Position numbers and translations under genes: made by a program. Under the pieces are notes generated by a model, which saw only the letters and a program-made list of their open reading frames with translations, ran no database searches and was not told the origin of the DNA. Positions 12,101 through 24,100 of a DNA stretch of 64,000 nucleotides are shown one piece after another. Within the stretch, counting starts at the first letter, position 1. Each line of letters starts with the position of its first letter. Origin of the DNA: Aristolochia californica (taxonomy: Eukaryota; Streptophyta; Magnoliopsida; Piperales; Aristolochiaceae). The stretch covers positions 682,001-746,000 of the forward strand of contig JARWKL010000005.1 in assembly GCA_029961685.1 (NCBI GenBank), written 5' to 3'.

Positions 12101-15100
12101 TCCCTGCAATCTCTTGTGTAAGGGATCTGCTCCCTCTTCCTTGGTAAATTTTCTCTTGTTAATATAAATACATCTTTATCAAAAAAAAAAAAAAAAAAAA
12201 AAACCCTCATGCTTTGGTAGCTTGCTTGGTCTCAAAATTCAGCTGGACAGGTTTAAGATATGGAAGAGGATGAGGACCTCTTTTCAGGAGACAAATGTGA
12301 CATGTGATGCTGACGAGGTTCGCAACAAGCATATAGATTACTGATTTTGATATTAACCATCTTTTTGCATATTCATTTTATGTTATTGAATAAAACTGCT
12401 CTTTTCTTCTGTATGCAAATGAAATGATCCATTTTTTGAAGAAAAACAATAAACAAATTCATAAAGAAGGACAGGCCACTAAATGAGAGTAGCCTCTGCA
12501 GACCAGAAATGTATTCACACACATTGAGAAAAATACTGAAAGCATTTGGGGCTTAAGTGAAAAATCAAAATAGCTGAATAAAAGAAATATAAAATTTATG
12601 TCAAACCTGAAATGGGGCCCATTGCAGCTACTTCAACTCGGCCACCTAAAGCAGCTGAAAGTGCCGCTCTTTGAGCAACAGCAGCTTTCTCATTTCCACT
12701 ACCTCGGCGACTTCCAGGATTATGAAGAGCATTGAGTTCTAGCTCATCTTCAAGCCACTTCACTGAGCTAACAACCTACAAAAATTTTACATAGTAAGAG
12801 ATTCTTTACAAGCAAAAGAAACACTGTACTTGAAATCTTGCAGGAGCTGATAACAAGCATAAAACAAGTTATATCAGTTAAAAGTTAGAAATACAAAAAT
12901 GAAAAGAAAAAGATTGAATTACAAAGAACATGTCATCTCATACATTAGTCCAATTAGAACCTGAATCCAACAAAACATTAGACTGCATAAAAACATTTAC
13001 ACAGAAAAGACACAAGGACAATTTTTTACTGGTCACATGAATGGATCCAGCACAACTAACAGTCATGCATGTTAATGCATAAAATATGCAACTTAGAAAC
13101 ATAATGCCGTAAAAAAAATTAAATTGTGCATTAAATAGTAAATAAATGAAGAAAGAAAGAGATATAAAAAAACTTTGAAACACATGTTAGAGAAATAGCA
13201 CAATAACAGAATCCGGCTTCAGCAGTAATTGCCGGTAGAAACACATCCAGCACTAGTTTTTTTTTTTTCAAATCTGGACAAATGTGAGAAGTATTCTGAC
13301 ATGAGAGCATGAAATTTACAAGGAGGCCCACAGGGGCAAAGATGCTTCAAAGGCATCGAACAGAAAAAAGAGACATCAAGAGTAGTCCAGAATGATCAAG
13401 GAGTTCCAGGGAGTCTCCCACCCTTGCCAATGAATCAACCAACCCCCCTCCCTTTTCTGTTTTCTGTTTCCCCTTCCCCAAGTTATTGATGGATGAAAGA
13501 AAGTAGTCTTATAAAAGCTAGAATCGTCTCAAAAACAGCTTGAGGTCTCACATCAATGAAACCTCCAAGAATGACAAAGAAACTATGAGAATCCCTCCTG
13601 AGCTAGCATTGATGAAACCTGTGCCACCAGCTAGTCCGGGGTATGAGTTATTTGGGTTGAGCCTGGTTCCATCCAGAAATGACTAGCCATTTAGGAGGCC
13701 TATTGCTAAACTTTTTAACCCATTAAATTTTCTTCACATTTTTCAATGTGGGATTTTTTCCCACTCAACACTCCTCACGTCCAGGCTTAGGCTTACACAT
13801 AACGGGTTTGAAACGGGGGCACAAACCCTCTTAATGGAGCACACAGACTCCTACCTCATGGAGTCCACAACACAGATAACTTGGGGAGCACAAACTTGGC
13901 CTTAGCCCACACACACAACCTGCTCTCATACTATGTTGAGTTATTTGGGTTGAGCCCGTTTCCATCCCAAAATGACTAGCCACTTAGGAGGCCTATTGCT
14001 TAATCTTATAACCCATCAACTTTTCTTCTCATTTTTCAATGTGGGATTTTTTCCCACTCAACGGTTTCCTTACAGGTATCACGAGAACTAATTTAAAGCC
14101 AACAATAAGAGGAATGATTGCAAGACCTCCTCCCCCTGTTGGTCCTATGAAGCAAACAATGCCCTCAACTTTCCAAAATCTTAGTAGTTAGATGAAAAAG
14201 AATAATCAGAAACAACTTTCTACATGGTTTTGCACTAAGAAAACTAATAAGCACAAAACCTTGACCTTTGGGAACCAAGCAACATGGTTGTAGTTATTTA
14301 CTCAAGACAAATCCATCCCAGTCATTAAAGAACATGGACAAGGAATGCTTTTGAACATCCATCATTGTTGTAAAAAAATACTCAATGAACATCCATCCTT
14401 TCTTTCTTTTTTCATGGCAAAAAGCTCATGGCCGATCGGCTTCCTTTACCCTCAAAATCATGCAACATGCTCTCTAAACAACCAAGTCTAATTCTATCAC
14501 TGAAGAATTTTAATATACAGGTCTACGAACATTACACTTACAAGGGGCGGTGTGCCTTGAGCAATACGTTGAACGGCAACAGACCACTGAGTATTCCACA
14601 TGTAAGGTCCAGCCACTGCTTGTAGAGCCACAGCACTCATGCTACCCAAACTATTCAATGAAGTGGAAACTGACTTTGTTGGAGGCTGAGTAGATTGAAT
14701 TGGAGGGGCCAGCCCAAACAGAACAATATAAAACCACAAATTGCGAAACAACTTCAAAAGCGAGGGCTCCACATCAGATGTTGGATCAAAATCTTTACAT
14801 ATTTCTGCAACAGCTGGAAGCAGAGGACCCAGAAAATCAGCACCACTCCTGCAATAACAAAAGAAACTTATGAATAATAAAGTTTTCATCTTTTTGAAGA
14901 GTGTAAAGGAAGCAAAAACACATTGAGTTACCATATCTTGGAAATTCATCATCTGTTATTTTTGGAAAACCTTGACTTTCGCGGTCCTACTTTTTTCATC
15001 TTCTTTTTCTTCTTCTTTTTTTTTTTTTTTTTTTTTTGAATGATAAGAGGACCATAGCTATCAAGAAACAAGTTAAAGCAAACGGCAAAAAGAAAAAATA

Positions 15101-18100
15101 CAGAACACATATAAAAACCACAATCTAGATGTTGAATCCATGTTGACAGCCAAGGACTGTTTTGTAATCCCCCCTTCTCCAAGGAATGTGTATTTGATGA
15201 CTGATGAATATGTCCCCAAGAGACTGGAAGTGTTGAAAGAAAAGTAATGAATCACCTTCTATGATTATCAGCAAGGACAAATGATCTCTATACAGATGAA
15301 CTTCTTGAAGAAGAACACTAACTTCAGAGGTAGTGGAATCTGAAAAACCTACTGACCTTGAAAATGCGAGTAGTTGAAGTCCTCAAGGTTCCTAATAACT
15401 ATGCTTCTTTTTCTAGTGACAATTTTATTTAAATGAATTAAAAAAAAAAAAGGGAAGAGAAAGGGTTCCAAGCCGGAGAGATGATTCAACCAGGTTTAAC
15501 CACCAGTTGAACCGATGCTTACATCATATTCACATTAGTGTAACTAAAAATAAAAAAATAATAGATCAAGGAAAAAATTCCCCAGATGTTCAACCTAAGC
15601 TGCAAGGGGGATGGGAGGGTGTGGGACCTTTCCTCGCTGGCTGAAGGAAGGGGAGAGGTGGGGCTCCGTCTCCAGGTCTTACTGATCCATAACCTGGACA
15701 ACCGCTTGGTCTGGTCTAGGTTTTAAAAACAAGGTATTAAGATTTTTTAAAGGTCATAAATTTCACTTATTTTAACATTCTTTTTTTTAATGTTGGCGAA
15801 ATTTATACACCTCATTTAACATGTTGCCAAAGTTTTATTAAAAGATTAACAAAAAAAACATAGGTTAGGGTTCAAAACCCACAACAAAAGTAATTACAAT
15901 AAAACCATAAGTTTTATTATAGTTGTTCCTTTGTTATTCTTCTTGTATGTTTTAACATTCATTTATTGGTGGTTTTCATTTACTTTATAGGTGGCCTGAG
16001 CCTTTGACTCAATGGCCACATGTGGAGGCTTCTAGTGTTGTTTTTTAATAGTGAAGCTTTATTAAAGAAAAAAGATCAAACAAGGGAAAACCCAAGCCTC
16101 TAAAAGTATACAAACAAAACAAACTACAGGGGCACACTATGCCCTATAACAAGTTGTTGACACCAAGCACCCTCTTTCGCATTGCAAACCTTCCCAATTT
16201 ACCAGGTTAAACTTGAACTTCTCAAGAGCTACTCTCCAAAAAAAAAATGCCTTTCACTTGATTCTATCTGGCCAGTAACTTTTGCCAGACAACGAATGAA
16301 GGATAGCCACTAGTTGGGGAGGGCCACAAGTGTGAGTTATTGAATTCAAGTCTCATCAGGTTTTGTAGTTCAACAGAAAATATATATAGATTTCATTGAA
16401 TTTTCATATTTCTCTATAAAAATGACAATATATGTATATATGTATATATGTATATATTATAGACAGATATTTAGGCTGAGTACACACACACTACATCTGA
16501 ATCCCGAAGTGAGACTTGAATCCAAGAACTTTTTTTTTAAATGAGGTGTATAAAACTATTAAAGAAAGTGAAGAGTACAAACAAACCTAGCTAGGAGGGT
16601 CTTCCTCCACAACAAGGTGTTGGAGTGAAATACTCGTCTTAGCCTGAATGTTTGCAAAATGATTGGCAGAGCGAGAAATGTACTTCCAATTACAATTTAA
16701 AGAAGAAATTAAATTACAGATTTCTGAATACATATCCCAATGGCGCCATGGAGGTCTGATAGATTTTGCACACCAATCAATGACAGTCTTTGAGTCCCCT
16801 TTTATGCAAAGGGGGCCCGCAAGCCGGCTAGTAAATACTTTGATTTCGTTCAGCAAGCCAGAGAGTTCTGCAGTTGTGGAGTCGGAGAATCCAAGAGGAC
16901 CCGGGAAGCACTTCCATCAAAGTTTAGCCTGAAATGGCCCATTGGTGGGTGGGGGGCAGGTAGCCGTGATTGGGGGGCGGGAAGACTGAGATAGTCCAGC
17001 GATCAACTGGAACTGCTGAGGTTTCTGAATTCTTTTTGGGTCAGGAGCCAGATAGAAACTTGGCCCGTAATGTTATCAAACAAAAATTCAGTGGGGGAAG
17101 ATTTAAATTTGAATTTTCTCATGTTTTCTTTCCATAATCGCCATATAATGTGCCCAATGCAGCATGAGAGAAGCATTTTTCCAAGCTTTGGGAGACTAGC
17201 ACCAATGATTGAAAGGATAGTGGATGGGAGATTTTGTGCAGCACAGTACTGGAACCCAATTTTATTTAAAAGGTTGGTCCAAACAGTATGGGCATAATAG
17301 CAGGATAAAAGTATGTGATTGGCCGTTTCTGGGGCATTTTGGCAAAAAGGGCAATAAGGATTGGAGACGGTGGTACCCCGCCGGATTAAAGAATCTAATG
17401 TGAGGATTTTATTTCTGTAGGCGCTCCGGATAAAAAAAATTGTGCTAGGTGGGGCAAGGAGGTTCCAGGCGGAGGCTGCAGGGTGATTAGGCTGATTTGA
17501 TGTGGGGTTACTGAGGAAATTGTGGGCTGAAGCAGTTGAGAAAGTACCTTTTGTACAAGGTGTCCAAATTAGTGTATCAGGATTAAATCTAGGTTTGGTT
17601 GTGAAGATGCTCGAGAGGAGAATAGATGCCAGAATGGCTTCAAAATCCAAGAGGTCTCTTTTGAGGTTCAAATTCCAGCCCCCTGTTTCAGACCAGAGAT
17701 CTGAGATCGAGTCATCAATATTTCTAGTCAGGATATAGATAGACTCGTAGCTAATGTTAAGGCTGGATTGGCCAGTCCACCAATTGGACCAAAATTTTGC
17801 GGAGGTCCCATTGCCAACGTAACATTTAACAGCTTTCTTGAAATCTGGGAGTAGCAAGACTATTTTTTTCCAGGCTTGGGACAAACGGTAGTATCTTCCC
17901 CCCTCAGTCCACCAACCCAAATGTTTGTTGGTTTTGGTAGCAACTAGAGCTCTCCAAATTAGATCAGGGAAAAAATTGAATTTCCAGATCCATTTAAGGA
18001 GAAGAGCAGAATTTGGAATCCAAGAACACATATTGGAAATCCCCAAAAAGCTATTGAGCCAAAGTCCCAATTCCCGCATTTCCAATCAAGTTCTCTATAT

Positions 18101-21100
18101 GCCTTTAGCCTTTCGTAAATAGTACAAAGAAAAATTCAAGAAACAAAAAATAAGAAAATTATATAATTCTATAACGTCAAACTCAAGGATTTATTGTTTT
18201 TCATTTATTTATGGTTGACTGCATTTTTCTGAGTAATCTTCATGTTCAGGAGGTATGTAAAACTGCAAACATATGAAGATGATGATAGCTTAGATAATGA
18301 AATACAACAGAGAGTACTTAAAGGTTTTTTTGCACTTATGACTATGAGTATTACCTCCCACTCTTTGACTCTGCAGCAAGACCAACATCAGAGCATAAAG
18401 ACAACAACCGATGACGATAGTCAGACCTTAGTTTAGTACTCTCAAGACATGAAGCAACCCGGAGAAATCCTGCAGGGAGAGTCTAGAACAAGACAGAAGC
18501 AGTTACACTTGGAACAGTGCAGAAAGACTTTTGTGCCAAATCTATCGATCAACAGAAAATGATAAAAAGTGTCATGGCAAATTTGAGTTTAGGATACGAG
18601 TCCAGCCTAAAAACCTACCAAATTCTGGTTCAAGGCTAGATCCTCCAAATTTTAGAGGAATGTACTTATACATACCTCCACCCGTTCTGTAGTTGCTTCA
18701 GGGGGTGATGTTTTGCTCTCTACAGATCCTACAGTAGAGAGCTTACTCAGATAACTTCTGGTCATCAACACAACTGTCTCACGATATGACTTCTCAAAAC
18801 CCAAACCAGCCATGTGTGACACTGCATCAAGTAGCTGCAAAATTGTGTGAAAAAATAAGACATATAGCAGAAATATAATTTTAAAATGGTACAATAGTTA
18901 GAATAAAAAATAAGCAAATGAAAAACGAACATCAACAAAAACAGAAATATCTACAATAGAATATACATGCTCGGAAGACAAAGTTCCATACTCGGAGACG
19001 CAATTGACTGGGAGAAGAAGCATCACCCTCTTCTAAGCTTTCAATAAAAAGGGGCAAAATCATGTCTACAACTTCCCATTTTTTGACAGATGCACTGATG
19101 TCAGCAAGCAAACGAATAACATTAAGTTGCATCACTGGAACAGTTGGTTTCTCTTTCTCATCCTGGAAAAGACAAAAGAAAGAAAGTGTGAGAAGATACT
19201 CTTCCCAGGGATTCAGACTGAACCTTCTAAGATAAAAAATTTGTGGTTTTTTACAAAAAGCCACAAATCTGGATGACTTTTACACCAAAATAAATGATTA
19301 GATAAATGAGTTGTTCCCTTTTCTTCTAAAAATGAGTTAGTTCTCCTTTTTTTAACCACATAAACTAGCGATTTAAAAAAAAAAAGTAACTATTCTCCAA
19401 TGATGCAAACTCAAGTCTAGAACTTCATAGAGGATGTCAAGCATCTAAAAATTTGACTGAAGTGAGTCCAAGCAAGCAGAGATAATAGCAAGTACCAAAA
19501 GCATCCGGTGCACTTGTTACACACAATTGCAAGAACTATCCTGAGTCAATGTAAAAAATAACACAGATTTTTCTTTTTAACCTGACACACAAACTTGTAT
19601 TGATTTATCAGAGAAACCAACTAAAAAGAACTTCTAAAGTAAACTGCAAAAGGCTTCATAGAAACAAAGAGAAGAACCATATCTCCAATACCTTGTTGTG
19701 GAGGAAGGCCCACTTAGGTTTGTACTCTTCTCCCTATTATAAATAGTTTATACATACTTATTTCAAAAAAAAAAAGAGTGAAGAACTATTTGAAAAAAAA
19801 AGAACAACAACAACAACAAAACTGCAGATTTCTCCCATTGTGAATAAATGTCTTGGATTGACTTCAAAGCTATTTTCATATTTGTCATCAAAAACTATAT
19901 CTACTTTTTTTCGGAATCGAATTATAATTTATATATTTCTTTGTTTTCTGAATGATAAGAAATATTTATTAAAGAAAAGAAGATACGAAAAGGACAAGGT
20001 TAAAAGGGGAGAGAAACATTCACAATGAGTTGTTGGAGATTTATCCCCTCTTTTGCAAGTTTATCAGCCAGGCCATTTGCCAACCTAAGCACATGAGAAC
20101 AATCAATAAAGGTACAATCAGAGCTATCGAGAATCTGATCAAAGATATGATTTAATCTCCATAGGACACCACCAGAATGCTTGCACCAGCCAATCATGAG
20201 AGCGGAGTCACCTTCAACAATGAGATGCAAAGAAGAAAAATGCAGTTTTGACAATTTCCAGCCCATAAGCAGAGCCTTAATTTCTGCTTCATTTGAATCA
20301 GCCACCCCAATAAGACCAGAATAAGTGATCAAGATTTCACCATCCCAATTGCAAAACACCCTTCCACATCCCAATGGCGCTGGGTTGCTCAAAGAACTTC
20401 CCATCAAAGTTTATTAAATTAATTTAATGGCACCCAAGGAAGAGGGGCCCAAGGGGTTACCTCCACATGACAATAATAAGTAAGGCAAGCATAGAAAATC
20501 CAATCCCTTTGAAGAATAGAACATCACAAAAATCTTTCATCAATCCCAGCCAAGAGATAGAGGCCCGCATTAGTTTTTCAATGTGACCATCAATCCCCTC
20601 AGGCTGATCACATCACTTCGTCAATGAGAAAATTCGCTGATTTTATTGGCAGGTGTGAACTGGATGAAAATTAGTACCTCTGGCAAGACCTTCACCAGGT
20701 CAAATGGGCAATTCTCCCCCCCACAATCCTCTCCAAGCTGGACCGTTTCCTAGCCACTGGTTGCTGGCTAAGAATCTGTGAGTGTGCTGCTGGCAAGGTC
20801 CTCAACCAGGCCAGCTCCAACATTGGTCTATCCAACTTGACACCAAGTCGGGAGATGGGGCGCAAAGCCCTTCCGCTTCGAGAACTCTTGGCTATCGGAT
20901 GAGGAATTCGATGATCTCATTTCTGATCACTGACCTCACCTAAATACCTTCGATGCTGCTGGTTGGACACTTCCCTAAAACTAAAAAGTTTAAAGGGCAA
21001 TCTTAACGTCTAGGCAATCTCCCAACATGTCACTCGTTCGGCAGAAAATCCTTTCTTTTATCTCAGATGGCCTCCCTTAACGACATTGAAGAATCCAGAA

Positions 21101-24100
21101 GCCTCACCCATGTAAAGTCCTCCCTCCACTCTTCTCTTCTCAACAAATTTAACTCAATTGCCAATCTTGAGTGCAGACAATGGAAGCAACACACCTCTTT
21201 GGCTGGAAGAAGGCGATGGAAACACCAAATTCTTCCAAACCATTACCTCAGCCAAACAAGAAGACTAACCAGGTTACCTCGCTATGCATCAACAATGAGG
21301 TAACCTCGGATTGGTCTGTCAACTAGTTGTTGTTTTTTTGCAGATCTTTACACCCAGGAGTGCCCTGCCCGCCCATCAATCCAGCACATAAGTCTTCTCA
21401 GAATTTCCACTTGCATCGCCACCCTCCTCGAGCTACTTTTTTCCTCTTGAGAAATTGAGGTTGTTGCATAAGACCTTCCTTTTGATAGGGTGTCTGGTCT
21501 GAATGGTTTCAATGGTGAGTTCTACCGGCACTGCTGGCCAGCTATCAAGAGCAACGTCATTAGTATGGTCCACAACTTCTATCATAAAGGGGTCACTTTC
21601 CGCGCCTTGGGGCATCATTTATCGCTCTCATCCCCAAGAAAGTTGTTGTTGAACATCCAAGGGACTTCAGACCAATCAACCTATATCTAGTCCTTACAAG
21701 GCCATTGCCAAGCTCCTCGCTCATTGCCTCAAAGTCACTCTTCCGACACTCATCATCCATGGCGCATTCATCAAAGGGCGCAATATCCTTGGTTCAGCAA
21801 TGACGGCGCATGAAATCAATGACCACTTCAAGAGATCTTCGAAGGCCAAGATTATCATCAAACTTGATGTTGAGAAGGCCTTTGATCAGCTGAACTGGCA
21901 GCTTCTGGAGGATATTCTTGAGCATATGGGATTCGGCTCTAGTTGGCGCTTTTGGATCAAAAGTGTATCACTTCATCCTCTTACTCCATTCTTCTTAATG
22001 GCAGTGTGTGGTCACTTCAAGGGGACATGTGGGATCCGTCAAGAAGATCCTCTCTTCCCCCTCTTCTTCAACCTCGTTGTTGAATACCTCTCATCTATGA
22101 TCTACTTGACCAAGGATGTTGGATGGCTATCTCTGGTTGTTGATCAAAGGGAATTCAACATCCCCTTGCTTCAATTTGCCGATGACAATCTTGGAGTTTC
22201 CCTCCCCGATAAGGAGACCACTGAAGTGGTTCTAAAAAATTCGCAAGTCGTGAAGGAGACCGGAGAGCTCAGCAGTGGTCGAGTTAGCAATTCCGAGAGG
22301 GCCAAAGTAAGAGAGGATGGTAGTGCCCCCTAGATCAAAAATCACCCCACCAAACCCGGGTTCCCAAAAGAGCTACCATCAAAGTTTAGCTTATAATATC
22401 TGGAGGGACGAGGCTCCCAAACAGCGACTCGGCGGGGGGCAGTGGGGACAGACATCTGAGCGATAATCTTCCAATTGGTGCTGACCGGGGCACAAGAGAG
22501 GCAGGCAAACTCTTTCCAAAAGCGGATCCAGGTAGATATGAGCCCAGTGGCAGTGAAGGAAACCTCAACAATAGAGCAGAAAGTACAGTCAAACCGTCTG
22601 GACTTCCTTTCCTTCCACAAGCACCAAGGAACGAAAGCAATGCAGGCAGCCAACAGAAGCTTGCCCAGGCTGGGCAAGCGGGTTCTAGAAGAAAAACGAC
22701 ACATGGTGCTCAGGTCAAGCGGGATGTAGAAGTTGAGTCCCATGTTGTCAATCATGTAGGTCCAGACCTTCAAGGCAAAGTCACAATGGAAGAGGGGGTG
22801 ATTCACAGTTTCAGCCACCGTCCCGCGGAAGGGGCAAAGAGGATCGGGAGTGGTGTTGCCACGCCTAATAAGGTTGTCTGCAGTAAGGATCTTGTTGTGG
22901 CAGGCACTCCAAAGGAAAAACTCCACCATGGACGGGGCCGAGAGGTGTCAGGCAAAAGCAGCCGGATGTGCGGCAGGAGGCCGGGTCCATCCCATAAGAT
23001 GACGGTAGGCCGAGGACACCGAGAATCGCCCACTGTCATCAGGGAGCCAAATCATCCGATCAGCCGGTTATTGTACACTATTGATAGAGAAATTTGCTCT
23101 TTCAATTAGGTCTATTAAGCTGGTTATTGTACATTAATATGCTCTGTTGCAAAGACTTGGACTCCTTTGCAATATCATGTACCTCAGTGATACTGAGCTC
23201 ATCACCAAATTTTCTCCATTTATTTTTGTAATTTTTTATTTGTAATTTTAAATGTATGTTGAGCTCGAGCTTGAATTTGTTTAAAATTTTGAGCTCGAGC
23301 TCGATTTCAATTTAAGGCACGACACTAAGCTCAAGTTTGAGTTCGAGCTTGAAGTCCTAAGGTCAAGCCAAGCTCAAACCTGCACAGGTTCGAGCTTGGC
23401 TCAACATGATTCCACCCCTACTCCAAACCATGGCAACTCACCTCGGGTGCTCCATCACCACTCTCCCCTTTACATTTGAGCCTCCCTCTGTTCGTTTCTC
23501 AGCCCCATAAAGGTCTCTAGTCCATTATGATTGAGAGAGTCAATTGTTGTCTTGCTACCTGGCGGGGCTGTGTTCTTTCAAAAGCTGGTTGTCTCATTCT
23601 CCTCAACTCTTTCATTGTTGGCCTTCAGAACCACTACCTTTCTTTCCTTCTTTGCCCAACCTCAGTTTGCAATCTCCTTGACAGCATCAAGAGACAATTC
23701 TTATGGCATGATGTTGATGGTGGCTTCAAATACCACTTAGTGAATTGGAATGATATTTGCAAACTGAAAATCATGGGTGGGTTGGGGATCAAGCAGAACA
23801 AGGACATGAATACCGCACTTCTGCTCAAGTGGTTATGGGAATTCAACACTTCTACAAAATCACTTTGGAGAAATATGGTTGTTGTCTACTTGAGATACTC
23901 TTCAGATTGGTGGACCTATGAAGGACCTCGACACCAGCTATCACCTATTTGGGGATGTCTATATCTCCTCCTCCCCTCTTTTAGTTCTACGATCAGCTTC
24001 TTCGTTGGCAATGGCCAGCTTATTGAGTTCTAGAATGATTGGTGGAATGGCCCAGTGCCCCTCAAAGATTCCTACCCTGCACTGTTTAGCCTCAGCCCCC

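Larger units (their letters stand above)
4254..12202 (+). mobile_element. Nearly full-length L1-type LINE with ORF1, ORF2 and poly(A), flanked by a 9-bp repeat
   Basis: The order is a 5' leader, a broken ORF1 (DUF4283-like), a broken ORF2 (endonuclease, reverse transcriptase, zf-RVT, RNase H), a short 3' UTR and an A tract ending at 12202. ACCCTCATG occurs at 4245-4253 and again at 12203-12211, consistent with a target-site duplication. At 7.9 kb it is longer than normal because 874 bp of the reverse transcriptase region are duplicated in tandem; without this it would be about 7.1 kb. Stops and frameshifts in both ORFs make it inactive. It lies in PI4KA1 intron 8, antisense to the gene. Confidence 0.88.
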
